Part shown: positions 48,235-59,415 of the stretch, piece by piece
How positions within the stretch are numbered: the stretch's first letter is position 1
Layout of the letters: every line of letters starts with the position of its first letter
Assembly (NCBI GenBank): GCA_009733575.1
Contig: ML769706.1
Span: forward strand, 1 to 64,000
Source: Gymnopus androsaceus JB14
Lineage: Eukaryota > Basidiomycota > Agaricomycetes > Agaricales > Omphalotaceae
Reading direction: 5' to 3'
Length of the DNA: 64,000 nucleotides
Notes under the pieces: model-generated
The model's input: the letters and a program-made list of their open reading frames with translations, nothing else
What the model was told of the DNA's origin: nothing
Databases searched by the model: none
Translations under genes and position numbers: made by a program

Positions 48235-48784
48235 TTCATTGTTCTTTTCATTGTTCTTACAAGCAAATTTGCTATTTATTTTCATTTTCTCAGTTATTTA
48301 TTGTTATCACTGCTACGAAGCTAGCTGTTTATAACAATTTCCTTTTTTGATATCTATTTGTGTTGACGAAGTGGGGACTACAGGCTGACTACACTACATA
48401 ATAACTATCGGTCAAATGGCAAACATGTTAACGCGTCCCGTTTCCTTGCGTGTATCATGAGACTAATATCAGAAGCACTGAGGGTTCTAACCCTCATGCT
48501 GCCAATATTTTACTTGGGTCAAGCACCGTCCCGGGCCAGATCCGTAAGGCATCCGGCCCATCCGTCTCATCATGGAGGACGGTGATTGATAATGATTCAA
48601 TCGCCATGGATTATCGCTATCAGCGTTGACAGATATGCCAGATGATCCCCTTGGGTGTTTGCCCAAGGGATTGTATCCCTGCCAGTTGCCCTATATCCAG
48701 GCTCTTGAGGAACTACTCTTGTTGATCATATCATAACAAGAGCAATTCCTCAAAGCTGATGTGATCAGGCAGCTGCTACAGGTG
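48235..48784. other. Right subterminal region of KDZ element
   Basis: Non-coding. It contains stem-loops such as CTTGGGTGTTTGCCCAAG (48651-48668) and AGGAACTACTCTTGTTGATC pairing with AAGAGCAATTCCT, close to the terminal repeat. The left end has the same type of hairpin (GTTGGGTGATTACCCAAC, 37528-37545). These could be transposase-binding sites. Confidence 0.5.
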
Positions 48785-48792
48785 ATCTTTCT

Positions 48793-49384
48793 TTAGTTTC
48801 TCCATGATGGCCAGGGTTTCGGTAACCAATGTCATGTCGTCAACATGTATGAAAATGATGGTGAAGGGATTAGTGCGATAGAAAACAGCATGATCAAAAT
48901 CAGACCGTTTAAACCCCAGTTGGGTCATGATTTCCCTAAATCGCATGTACCATTGTCGACTGGCTTGTTTAAGTCCATAAAGTGCGAGTTTAAGCTGCAA
49001 AGTTTGACCTGGTTTTACCCCTATATCAATGCCTGGAAGTGCCTTCATAAAAATGCACTCGTTGTTGTCCAATTTCCCATAAAGATAAGCTGATTTCACA
49101 TCCATTTGGTGAATAATCATGCTCTTCTCAGCTCCAATGCTGAGTATAGTGTGGCCTGATGCAAGTTTTGCAACAGATGTAAAGGTTTCATCTGGGAAGT
49201 AGTCAACGTCTGGGATCTGATTAAATCCACGTACAACAAGACGAGCTCGGTGTCCTGTAATGTGACCTTGTTCATCTTTCTTGGTCCGGTAGACCCATTT
49301 GGATGTGAGAATATTGGCATCTGGAGGTGGAGTGATGATTGTATAGGTTCCATGCTCCTGGAGTCTGGAGATTTTGTCCTCCAT
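48793..49384 (-). pseudogene. Copia reverse transcriptase N-terminal part
   Basis: The frame reads MEDKISRLQEHGTYTIITPP, WVYRTKKDEQG, ARLVVRGFNQ, QMDVKSAYLYGKLDNNECIF, LALYGLKQASRQWY and IIFIHVDDMTLVT. The last is the RT catalytic YVDD box, here HVDD. It is cut by the KDZ insertion just after EKLKKD and continues at 37399. Confidence 0.9.
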
Positions 49385-49414
49385 GGCATCATACTATTTG
49401 GAGCTGTCAGGTCG

Positions 49415-50130
49415 TCACATAGCTTCTGCAACAGATAAAGGATCAGATTCGATTTCTGATGTTACCTGACCTAGAGATGCGGTAAGATGTTGCAACTCAT
49501 CACTTCCTTCTCCAAGTCCTTCAATGACGTCCCTGATCTTCTTGGTGTGTTGTCTGACTCGTTTCCCAGATACTTCGTCTGGTGCAATTGGTTTGGCGAT
49601 TTCTTCTGGAACTGGTATGACAGGCTGTTCCAACTCGGTGACCAATGTTTCTAAATTTCCCAAATTTCCATCCTCCCCTTCAACAGGTTGGATCTGCCTG
49701 TCAGAGAAAACTACGTTCCTCTCCATTGTGACAGTGTGACATGTTGGCCAGTAGATGTAGTGACCATTTGATTCGGGTTCGAGTCCTATCCAGCATCCTT
49801 CCTGAGCCTGTGGTTCCAATTTGCCGGGTTCCTTCTCTTGTTTGACATAAACGGTACTGCCAAAGATGCAAAGATTAGTAATATCCAGTTTAATACCAAA
49901 CCATTTCTTGTATGGAGTGGCCATTCCAATGGCTTTCTTTGGCATCCTGTTCCAAACATATACCGCATATTTCATCATGAATCCCCAAAGCCATTTTGGG
50001 AGTCCTGATGAGATTAAAAGACTTCAAACTGCGTTCAGCAACGTTCGATGTGCACGTTCCGCTATACCATTGTGTTCCGGGGTGTCGTGTACCATGAGAT
50101 GTTGTCATGTCCCAATATGTTCCAGATATG
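49415..50130 (-). pseudogene. Copia integrase C-terminal part
   Basis: From the right: EFLSNEFMAYLEH, an in-frame TGA at 50105-50107 (Arg expected before QHL), then VHDTPEHNG (holding the catalytic Glu), MMKYAVYVWNRMPKKA, TPYKKWFGIKLDITNLCIFG, STVYVKQEKEPGK and a variable tail leading to the RT. Integrase inserts the cDNA copy into the genome. Confidence 0.85.
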
Positions 50131-50141
50131 CCATGAATTCG

Positions 50142-50768
50142 TTACTGAGAAATTCCCCCCCCTTGATCAGAGTGGAGAACTTTAACAGTTGTGCCATATT
50201 GAGTTTGGAGACCTGTTTGGAGAACCATGTACTGTGCAAATGACTCGTCCGTCGACTTCATTTGAGGTTCCTCCAACCAATCAGTTGCTTCGTCGACTAA
50301 ATTCAGCGTGTAAGTGCAATGGTTTACCGTCCTGACTTGTGCTGGTCCCCACACGTCCATGTGGAAGATGTCTCCAAAATTCTCCGCACAGGGAGATGAT
50401 CGCACCTGAGCAATAGGATACCTGGATGCTTTCCCAAGCATGCAAGCATGGCATTCTGGTTCGTCCATTTGTTTTGGATCCAATCCGATTCCACAAACCT
50501 GGTTGTCTCGAAACATATGCTTCACGTAAGCATAGTTGAGATGACCTAAGATGCAGTGTGCCTTGTAAAGAGATACCAATCTGCCAATCTTAGTGGAATA
50601 AGCATGTTCCCATGATGGGATCTGGTATAGTCCATTAGTCTTTGGGATAACTCCCACGAGTTTCCCCTGGCAATCTCTGATCATCATTTTACCATTAGCA
50701 GTGTGGATGGCGTAACCATCATTGTCGAGTTTTCCCAGTGATACGAGTGTGTTGGGGTGTCTGGACAT
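50142..50768 (-). pseudogene. Copia integrase zinc finger and core
   Basis: The pre-integrase zinc finger is visible as HCILGHLNY, CHACMLGKASRYP (HHCC type). The core follows with FHMDVWGPAQV (first Asp) and VLHSDQGGG (second Asp). The frame then shifts by one nucleotide into the 49415-50130 block. Confidence 0.88.
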
Positions 50769-50931
50769 AGAAGGGTCTGATGGAGCTTTAGCGTTTGGAC
50801 TTCTTGTCCATATGTGGGGAGATCGAGATGGAGTGTGCTGGAGATGTTTGCCATGAAAGTTTCCGTGTTAGCAGCTTGAATGACTCATGTTGGAATCTCC
50901 CATTGATTTCTGAGTTTGTTGGTGAGTGGCG

Positions 50932-51414
50932 TCATGTGGTAGAGCATCCGGAGTCAAAAAGAGTTGCTCCGTAACTGTGGGCTGCAGCGTAAGCGTTGAC
51001 ATATACTTCTTCCTCCTCTTCACCATTAAGAGTAAGAGGTGGCGGACTGTCAACTTTGATGTTTTGCACTGCATCAGAATTGTATTTCTGACATCTATTG
51101 TTGCTCAGCAATGAAAGAGCTAATTCGAATTTATCAGCTATTTTGGAAAAATTGAAGACAAGATTCCCATGCTTAGCAGGAATTTCGATTGCTGCCCATG
51201 ATGACTCTGGTACTTCCTCGATCATGGATGAGGATGCCACTTCACTGTTCTTTGGCCTGTCTCTCCAGTTCCCATCTGACTTCTTCTTTTGCTTCTCTTT
51301 AGGAGCTTTCGTCTCCTTGGCCTCATTGGCCTGACTGCGTTTCTTCAATGGACATTGATTTCCAAAGTGTCCTTTTCCTCTGCAGTTGTAACAAACAGAG
51401 TCCTGACGACTCAT
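50932..51414 (-). pseudogene. Copia zinc knuckle and protease start
   Basis: CYNCRGKGHFGNQCPLKKRS is a CCHC zinc knuckle that packages element RNA. A linker leads to GATLFDSGCST, the aspartic protease active-site DSG. The open frame breaks right after the protease motif. Confidence 0.85.
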
Positions 51415-51441
51415 TGATCCTCCGTGGCCTCTGCCTCTGCC

Positions 51442-51785
51442 TCAGGAATTTCCCCTAAAGGAATTTCCATGACCTTGGAAACCTCCTCTTCCCCTGTTAC
51501 CGGCATAGTTTGCCGATTCCTTCTTGTGATCATGTCGCATTTGGTGTACCATTGATTCAGCATGAATGGTAGAGATGAGTTCTGCAGGACTGAGCTTTTT
51601 GTCTGATTTAGCGGAGAAAACAGCTAGTGCATTTATTGTAGCTTTGAAGGTGTTGGGGACAGAGGACATAATGGTGTTAACGAATATATTGTTGTTGATA
51701 TTGATTCCTCTAGTTGTGAGGTCATCGTGGATGCTGATCATATTGTCCCAATGTTTATTGACCTTGGATGGGTCCGTGCATTGCA
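51442..51785 (-). pseudogene. Copia gag C-terminal part
   Basis: MQCTDPSKVNKHWDNMIS, SVPNTFKATINAL and AESMVHQMRHDHKKES, then a Gly/Arg-rich end (NRGRGGFQGHGNSFRGN) leading to the zinc knuckle. It is cut at its N-terminal side by the Plavaka insertion. Joining to 62859-63724 leaves a one-nucleotide frame change, so the gag was probably already damaged. Confidence 0.8.
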
Positions 51786-51799
51786 TGGTACATCAGGAA

Positions 51800-52265
51800 A
51801 AGGCCCCCTTGGCTTAGGCTAGTCTAGACAGTGTAAGGTAACCTGAATCATTCAAGTTGACAAAGCACCTTGAGTAGCTTGGGCTAAGGTCCAGAAAAAT
51901 TTTATACCCAGGTTGACTTCAAGTTGAACCAAGATCCCAGTAGGTTGCCTCAAGTCACACCCAAGCCTGTAAAGTTATCTTGAGTAGCTTTTCAGAGTGG
52001 CTTTGTTTGACTTCAGGCTAACTTCAAGGAGACTTAATCATACCTATGCAGGACTAGGTTGTGTATGTAGTTGCTTATATTATCTTGAAGTTGTCCCCAA
52101 GGTAAATAAAATTTGCTCAGAGGCACTTCAAGTTGGCTCAAGTTAGCTTTGAGTCATCTTATATAAACTCAAATCTTCCTGAAGGTAACTCTTACTACTT
52201 CAAGGTTAGTTTGTGTCAATTCAAAGTGGGTTCATTTACTTGAAGTTGCTTGTCAGCAACCAATT
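51800..52265. repeat. Left subterminal repeats of Plavaka element
   Basis: About 15 short words of the type TCAAGTTG, CTTGAGTAG, CTTCAAG or CTTGAAGT lie here in both orientations. Multiple short subterminal motifs are the known transposase-binding layout of CACTA elements; binding here is inferred. Confidence 0.65.
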
Positions 52266-52442
52266 TCTGTAAGTAGACACCATTGTCTACAGTAGATAAT
52301 TGTGCAAAATTGATTATATTGCTGATCAGGAATCCTACTACCTACATACGAGCTACCTAAAAGTAAATACAATAATCAAAATTAAGTGTGTGATTAAAGA
52401 GAACATTACAGATAATGTTATGGACAATATATGAAAGTATGA

Positions 52443-55334
52443 CTATGCAGCAGCAGAAGCAACAGAACTAGCAGCAGGAATACCAGCAGTGGGAATACCA
52501 GTGGCAATGGCAGCAGAAGGAACACCAGTTGGCTGAGATGCAGTTTCTTGACCACCTGCCTGGATACCATCCTCTGCTGCCTTTTCAGCAATTGCATTGG
52601 CCATTAGAGCTTCCAAGTCAACATCTCCCATGTCATCCGCTTCAACATCCAAGAGAAAAGACCTGTTTGATTGACTCCTGCAAGACACCGGCAGAGCATG
52701 AGAAGAGGCCCAAAAAAAAAAGACAAAGGTAAAAAAACATACAGCACAAGCTTGAACAGCCCAGTCTCAAAGCATTCAAGCCATGTAATAGCAGCAGCAA
52801 CCTTCTGGTAAGAAGATAGATGAAAGAGATACCTGTACACCTATTAGTTAGATACTTTAAACCAGTGATGGCACATACCGAGGACGTGCTGCATCTGAAA
52901 ACTCAGAAAACCTACAGCTGCCTTCAGAATATTCCATCAAAGCATGTTCAATCTAATGGAACAGTGAGTAAGAACCATGATTCAGGAGAAGATATCACAT
53001 ACAACAGTACACATAAGAGCAACTGTTGGTCCCCGAATCCGCTTGGCACTGACAATGTCTCTAAACACTTCAATGTTGGCACCACCTTTGGCAGCAAAAA
53101 TCTCAAGCCTCAGAATATGGGCTATTCCTTCATTGCCAAAGGGCTGCATCTTATCAAAGGTGAGATTCTTAAGAACAGTCTATAAGCAAGTAAAGGACTA
53201 GAGAGAATAGAGTTTCACCTGAAGGTCAATGTCAGCATACTTGAAGTGACCCTCCTGCAATAACCATGCAACAATAGTCCGAACCTGTGCTGAAGTGCGC
53301 CAGCCTGGAAGATTGTAAAAGCCTGCCACCCATTTGCGGGCACTTCCAATGAGAGCCGTAAATAGACCACCATGACCATAACCCATCTGAAAAAGAAAGA
53401 AATAAGACAACATCATGAGCATAGAACACAACTCACATATATTGTGAACCATTTCTGTACTTCCAGGTCCACACGGAGGTGAGTCAAAGTAGCCAAGAAC
53501 TCAGCACTAGTCAACACATCCTTTGATGCTTGCTGTTGAGCAACAGCAAGAAAGAAACTATGCTTATCCTCAGGGAAGGCATTCACCATTGTGGCAGCAC
53601 AACGAGCTCCCTTCTTGGCTGCCTCAGCATAACGACGGGTCCTAGGAGTAAAATTTGACCGTGTTATCTTGTACTGACGGGGAGCAACAGGAGAGGATGT
53701 GACATGGGAGGAACGGGCACGAGAAGGTGACATGGCCAGGGACATATGACAGCAAATCTCAGTGACCCCACATTTGCTGGATTTTTTTGAAGGTGTGATG
53801 GGGGCAGGAGAAGAGTTGATGTCAATCTAAGAAAGCAGTGTCAAAATAAATAAATAAATAAAATAAAAAACATACAGCATTTGTGGGACCATCGTCATCG
53901 TCATCGTCATCCATGTCCATGGCAGGGTCATTGTTGGCAGGTTTGTCATTGTTCTCATCACCACCAGGAGCAGGTGTGCCATTGTTGAACACGTCCTCAT
54001 TAATGTCCAGGTCAAGACAGTATTTAACCACTCCTTTGTACACCAAATCCGTATTTTGCTCACTACGCATAAACTACCAGGATTGATACTCTAGCAAGTT
54101 TTCCATTCGAAAGCTGGGTATCAGAAGGGGTAAATCCCAAAATTGCATTCAATTTGGTGGAGAAATGGATGTACTGTGGTAGGATTGTTCTCAGATATGC
54201 AAAAATGGTCAAAATCACTCCTTTGTACACCCCATTCTGCATGCGGTTCTGGCATCTTTTGAGATGCACTCTGTGCCTAAAGTAATGTTTTTACAGTGCA
54301 CCTATCTGAATCACACCTATCCTGGGCCCCAGGACCTCCGTAATATCACATATGACACTCAATGAACACTTTCCCTATTCTCATCAAAAGTATAAAATTT
54401 GAATCTCTCCTGAAATATTGGTGTCAAGTACCAGCATATGGATATCTACATGATTTTAAAGCTCATCCGCATCTACTGACAACAAAATTATACCGTGAAA
54501 AAAATTATTGATTGAATGATATCTGATTTTCTTTTTTGGCTTCCTATAAAAATTATACCAATCTATCTACCCTGAGAGGGCATGAATGAATATGTACATA
54601 GTTGAGTGTGTTGGACCTTGATACATCACATATCTTAAATTTGAACACCATTTGTACTTACCCAGATGCATCCTGGCTTCGGAAAATGTTACTGTACAAA
54701 GGAGTGATCATGTACAAAGGAGTGGTTAAATACTGTACCATCGTCAATGGAAGCTAAGAGTAATTAGACTATGAGGATGCGTCACCATGGAAAATAAAAA
54801 AACAGAAACTCACAGCCAAACATCTCGTTGAAGAGTTCAAGGTCAGAGTCTTGTTCACTGTCCTCATCCACCCCATGGTCATCAGCGGGAGGCAGCTCAT
54901 CCTCATCAACCACATCTAGATCCTCTGGAGTGGGGTCCTCATCAGCTTCCTGCAAACGACGAGCACATTCTTGGATTTCTACCAGTAGAAGACAGTCAGT
55001 ATCTTATCCAAAGACAAGGCACAAGTAACACACCTCTACGACAATGCTCATCCTCCTTTTTCTTGAAGTTGCTCTTCTTCTTTGCAAGCTGCCAAAGCAG
55101 AGCATCATTGACTGAAGTGCGAGATTCAATAGGACTGGAAGAACAAGGTGGAGAGCTTGACGGTGGTGGAGCAGCAGGCTTGCAAGCCTTGGCACTAAGT
55201 GCTCGTACCTTGCTGACACCACCACTACTAGCAGAGCAAACTTTGGAGGTAGGCTGCTTGGTGGTCTTTGACCTCGTTGAGAGTGCAGGGGCTGCAGCTT
55301 TGCCTTTAGACTTGGTTGAACAAGTAGTAGACAT
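52443..55334 (-). CDS. Plavaka accessory protein, DUF6532-like
   Basis: The gene starts MSTTCSTKSKGKAAAPALST and runs through about eight exons with GT-AG introns. A basic, Ser/Pro-rich N terminus leads to KKKSNFKKKEDEHCRR, then an acidic stretch (DEDELPPADDHGVDEDSE). Next come VNAFPEDKHSFFLAVAQQQ, FLATLTHLRVDLEVQKWF, WRTSAQVRTIVAWLLQEGHF, MQPFGNEGIAHILRLEIFAA, GPTVALMCTV spliced to IEHALMEYSEGSCRF, and an Ala-rich end after DLEALMANAIAEKAA. The central pattern recalls DUF6532 proteins of basidiomycetes; this is from memory and uncertain. A 718-bp MITE sits inside one exon, so this copy cannot be translated unless the insert is spliced out. Confidence 0.55.
54018..54735. mobile_element. Mariner-like MITE inside Plavaka accessory exon
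   Basis: It has perfect 25-bp terminal inverted repeats (left end CAGTATTTAACCACTCCTTT, followed by GTACA). TA follows on the right; the left flank is GA, perhaps a mutated TA. Removing it rejoins the codons for SIDDG and LDLDINEDVF in frame. Extra ACTCCTTTGTACACC words occur internally at 54216. It is non-coding. Confidence 0.75.
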
Positions 55335-55699
55335 TAATATAACTGGGGGTTGAGCAAAGAAAAAGTGGATGAAAAAGTGGATGAAGGAAGGTGAAGGAAA
55401 GAAAGAGAGGCTGCTTACCCTGAATAAGCTGGCCCCCTTATATACCGACAGTAATACGCCGCGACAGCACTACATGTCATTAATATGCAGCCGTTAGTAC
55501 TTACAACCCTTATGGACCAGACCCCTATACTTATAGAGTGATTGAGAACTAATGTCTGATTTGAAAGCATAGTGAGAGATATATTTAAGGTGATACAATG
55601 GAAGTTGCATGCATTTGTAAGTATAGATAGTGGTAGTGATGCAGCATGAACAGGAAGGAAGGTAAGAAAAAACAGAAGAGGCACCAGGTCATCATCGTC

Positions 55700-56713
55700 A
55701 AGAGCAATGGCAATGGCACCAGTCAAAACAATCTTTCCAGATACAAAGATGAGGAGCACAATCTTTGGTAGATCATGACCCAAGAAAAGCTAGACAACAA
55801 TTTGTGTAAGAAAACATTCAACAAAAGGGATGAATAACTCACCTTAGGCTCATAACTGCTAAACTGCCTGTGACTGTACGCGACCCATAGTATTCTGAAG
55901 AAGTTGGTCGGAACTAATTGGATAGAGGAGAAGGACTCGGCAAGGCAATTCCTTCATTGGGTTCGACTGGGAGTGTACAGGACTCGACTGAGGATGGGAA
56001 GTTGGTCGGAATCAACTAGATAGAGGAGGACTCAGCAGGGCAAGTCCTCTATTGGGTTTGACTGGGAGCGTACAGGACTTGACTGAGGATGGGAAGCTTT
56101 GAGCTAGGCCTCTAGTCAATTTCAATTTCGGACAGCGTCAAGGTACTTGATAAAGCTCGCAGCTATGGAACAATGCATCAGTGGGTGGATGGTATAAGAT
56201 AAACTTTCAATGTACTTACCATGAACCAGCAGCGGACGTAGATTTCAGGCGAGTGTAGCTATCCCAGCTGGTCACGATGCTTCTGCTCCAACTCGATAAT
56301 ATGCAAAGCGATGCTTTCGAGTCCTCTATTAGGTTCAACTGGGAGCGTACAGGACTTGACTGAGGATGGGAAGCTTTGAGCTAGGCCTCTAGTCAATTTC
56401 AATTTCGGACAGTGTCAAGGTACTTGATATAGCTCGCAGCTATGAAACAATGCATCAGCGGGTGGATGGTATGAGATAAACTTCCGATGTACTTACCATG
56501 AACCAGCAGCGGACGTAAATTTCAGGTGAGCGTAGCTATCCCAGCTGGTCACGATGCTTCTGCTCTGACTCGATAACATGCAAAGTGATGCTTTCAAGAT
56601 CGAGACGGTAATTGAGGTTGAAGGTAGCAGCGATAATTTGAAGGGTGGGTACAATACCTTCAATGGCAGTTGGGAGTAGCAGGGACAGCAGTGGGTGACG
56701 ATGGTCCAGCCAT
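55700..56713 (-). pseudogene. TATA-binding protein (TBP)-derived sequence inside Plavaka
   Basis: From an ATG at 56713 comes MAGPSSPTAVPATP, then a one-base frame change, then AIEGIVPTLQIIAATFNLNY and RLDLESITLHVIESEQ. These are the first strand and helix of the TBP core (family: GIVPTLQNIVATV..RLDLKTIALHARNAE). Further down are RILWVAYSHRQFSSYEPK (55843-55896; family RLEGLAYSHGQFSSYEPE), an intron, and PKIVLLIFVSGKIVLTGA (55715-55768), the second-repeat strand of TBP. The middle is poorly conserved, carries stops, and includes a ~277-bp tandem duplication. TBP is the central RNA polymerase initiation factor. This copy lies between the two other cargo genes of the transposon and must be a captured, decayed gene. 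Confidence 0.8.
56043..56598 (-). repeat. ~277-bp tandem duplication within the TBP-derived region
   Basis: Units 56043-56319 and 56320-56598 share AGTCCTCTATT(G/A)GGTT, CAGGACTTGACTGAGGATGG, TGAGCTAGGCCTCTAGTCAA and CCAGCTGGTCACGATGCTTC. A partial third unit lies at 55920-56003, and another fragment (GACTTGACTGAGGATGGGAA) at 56766. One TBP helix exon is thereby duplicated. Confidence 0.85.
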
Positions 56714-57288
56714 GGTGTTGGACGGTAAGGTAGCACTGGACGGTGGAGTCTGCAAGGAGAGCACGGGACTTGACTGAGGATGGGAAATTGGTATTGGAAT
56801 TGGATAAAAGGCGCGATTCCGTTAGTGACTTGGCGTCCATGAAGGACAAATGCATAGCAAGATATAATACATCTTTTATCTGAGCAGAACATTATTAGCC
56901 CAAGTTTGATTTGCGAACGAGAAAAGCTTACATGTCTATAAACCAGCACAGTATGGCAGAGACTCGATGCGCAGTCTTTGAATGGTCTAACAGTCTCCCA
57001 GCCCTTGCTGTTTCTCCTCTTGCTCAGTCCAGTGAGATCGATGGTCCTCGTAGCCACAGGAACACCAATTGGATTAAATGGCCGAAGTTTGGTACAATAA
57101 CAGCGTAAACGTGGTGATGAGTCGAATAGTGCTATTCGGAAAGCAAGGTAGGGAAGAATGATAGGTGGGTGTGGATGCTGTTGGTGTTGGTGGAGGAGGA
57201 CACTGAAGGAGTGGGAGAGGAGATAGGCGAACAGGAAGCGATAGTGGTGAGATGGGTGATGATCAATGATGGTCAACAATTGTGCCAT

Positions 57289-59415
57289 TCATTCAAATGC
57301 GCTAGCAGCTGTGGCAGCTGTCTCCAAAGATTTGCGCCGGATAACATCAACCGCTTGTTTATAATCTCTCTGGCGACAGCAAGATGAGAAAGGGTTGGTT
57401 AGATTCCAAGGTAGGGCTAGGAGGAGATTGGAGTTGGATGCGGAGAAGCAGTCTCAGAAGTGAAGGCTCTACTCTACCGTGAGTGAGTGAGTGAGTGAGA
57501 GATGAAGATAGAATCAAACTGAAACGCATCGAGCACCTGGAAGAATACATTGAGAAAGATGTCAGAAAATTCATAAAAAGAATATAAAGGCACGTACCGC
57601 TGCATTAACACTTGATCTATTGGACCGATTCCTGAGATTTTGTCGATTTAAGTGTACAGTTGAGAGGGGAATGTCGGATCGAAAGAAAGGTTTACCGAAC
57701 CGCGAACTTGAACCGTGAATCTCGAACTTTGAACCTTTGGCAAGCTCGAGAGTTTCCTGGCTTCTCCCTGGCCTCAAGCTCATGAAATCTGCCTATGCAA
57801 GGATTGATACCAGGAGCCTGCCAGGTTATTGGAGATAGGCTGACACGCAGCAGGGTATGTGCATGGGTAAGGCCAGTGGGTCCTTTGCGTGGCAACAACG
57901 TTTGAGGTTTGAAGGGAATTCCTAGATGGAATGGATCCGTGGGCCCGATTCTGAAGATTTCGCTGGAGTAAGTCAATAAATAGAGAAAAATTAATGTCAC
58001 AACTCACCTCGCCGTCAGATTCATCCATGCTGGCGGGAATCGACCAAATCATATATATCACAAGAAGAAAGGATGGTTGGAGCGCTTACAAGGCGCCAAA
58101 ATTGTTGGTTTATGCACCAAAAAGGAAGTCATTGCCACTGTTGGCAATCTATTCCTTTTTCTGTGGAAGACTGACATCTTGTGACGTGACGTGATTTCGT
58201 CCGCTCCTTGGCGCTCTGGACTGTCCGCAACTCTCCCTTTCATTACTTCGAGTTGTCTGTCCCCTCTTTGGCGCTCGTACATCTTATTATTTGATTTCTG
58301 GCTCTCATTTTGGGTATCTGCTGTCTGTTTTTGGTGCGGATATGAGCTCATCCTCTTCGCTCTTTCATTTTTTTTCTTGCAAGCCATGTCATGCCAAAGT
58401 TCCCTCCCAAACTCTTGTTGCATGCTGGGTCCTGAATTCAACGAATCAGGGAAATGGTGAGTTATGGGTACAATGTTTCTTTCAAGTCAATATTCAACAA
58501 TTTTGATAGGTTCAACAATCTCCGACTACTTGCGTCTGTCAAGCTACTGAGTCGACCCCTGTCCACCGACGTTACTGCACACCTCCTCATTCTTTTCCAG
58601 ACGATTTGACATGTTTTTCACCACATTCTTCTCGCACAGACTATTTGATGCATCCTTCACTACACATTGTTTGTATCCTACAAATTAATCTGCTGGAAAT
58701 GGTTGCTTCTACGACGGAGCCTTCCTCATCTTCAGTCGCCAATCTCTTTATGAGTATGGCATCTTTCTTTCTTTCCAGCACGCTCACTCATTGCGTTTTT
58801 TTACTTAGCATTTTTTCGAGGTTGTAGCAGCAAATGTGCGTGCCCACACGTTCATCAAAACCGCAAATTTCTCTACTACGTTTTTATACACAGCCCTCAA
58901 TGGGTCCCTAGGCTCTGGGAGTAGGTTTGGTCACAGGGTGAGTTGGCTCTTCCCTCTTGCCGTTGTACTGCTCTCACGCTGGAAGTTTCAGGTACCCGGA
59001 ATGGATTCATGGGTAGATGAGTAAGTCTTTCCTTATATCCTATATATTACTTTTCTAACAAGTCTTAAATAGAATATATTACAGGTGATACGTAGAAGAG
59101 CACCATAGAGCATCATCATGTCCAATAAATCTACACTTATCTCCCTCTCTACCTTGTGATCTCCCGGTCTGCCTAAAGTTCCTTAAAGTCCACATGCATG
59201 ATATTCAAGCTGGGAAACACGCGGTTTGCTTCAAGTTCACCATGAGTATTAATACCCTTATCTTGTTTGAGTCTCGTGTGGTATTTACAGTCAAAAGTTG
59301 CTATCCCTACCACTCCTTCCTTCTATCCCTTCCCCGGCCCTTCTTTTGCTTGCTACTCACTTCCTACATAGCGTTAACACCTTGGCTCACCAGATCCCTT
59401 CATTCACTGATCACC
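57289..59415. other. No recognised gene inside Plavaka
   Basis: It contains a (GTGA)n-like run at 57478-57500 and several minus-strand ORFs (57571-58061) that may be small exons (MDESDGE with a GTGAGT donor), but no family was recognised. 58190-59150 on the plus strand likewise has only unassigned ORFs. It may hold the upstream part of the transposase gene or its promoter. Confidence 0.4.

Larger units (their letters stand above)
37408..48784 (-). mobile_element. KDZ-superfamily DNA transposon, 11,377 bp
   Basis: It is flanked by a perfect 8-bp duplication, ATCTTTCT, at 37400-37407 and 48785-48792. Terminal inverted repeats of about 27 bp start CA and share TAGCAGCT and GATCACATCA. Removing the element with one duplication restores the copia frame exactly (LKKD joins to IGAIIKVVDS). 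Subterminal regions contain GCCCAAG/CTTGGG hairpins. It carries a transposase and a downstream coiled-coil and RNase H1 N-terminal-like gene on the minus strand, and an accessory gene on the plus strand. An 8-bp duplication is what KDZ elements are known to make. Confidence 0.93.

Noticed and set aside
56536..57288. A 250-residue minus-strand ORF as an independent protein
   Set aside because: Only its last part is meaningful (TBP core). The upstream residues are translated low-complexity DNA, and the TBP N terminus lies in another frame from 56713.
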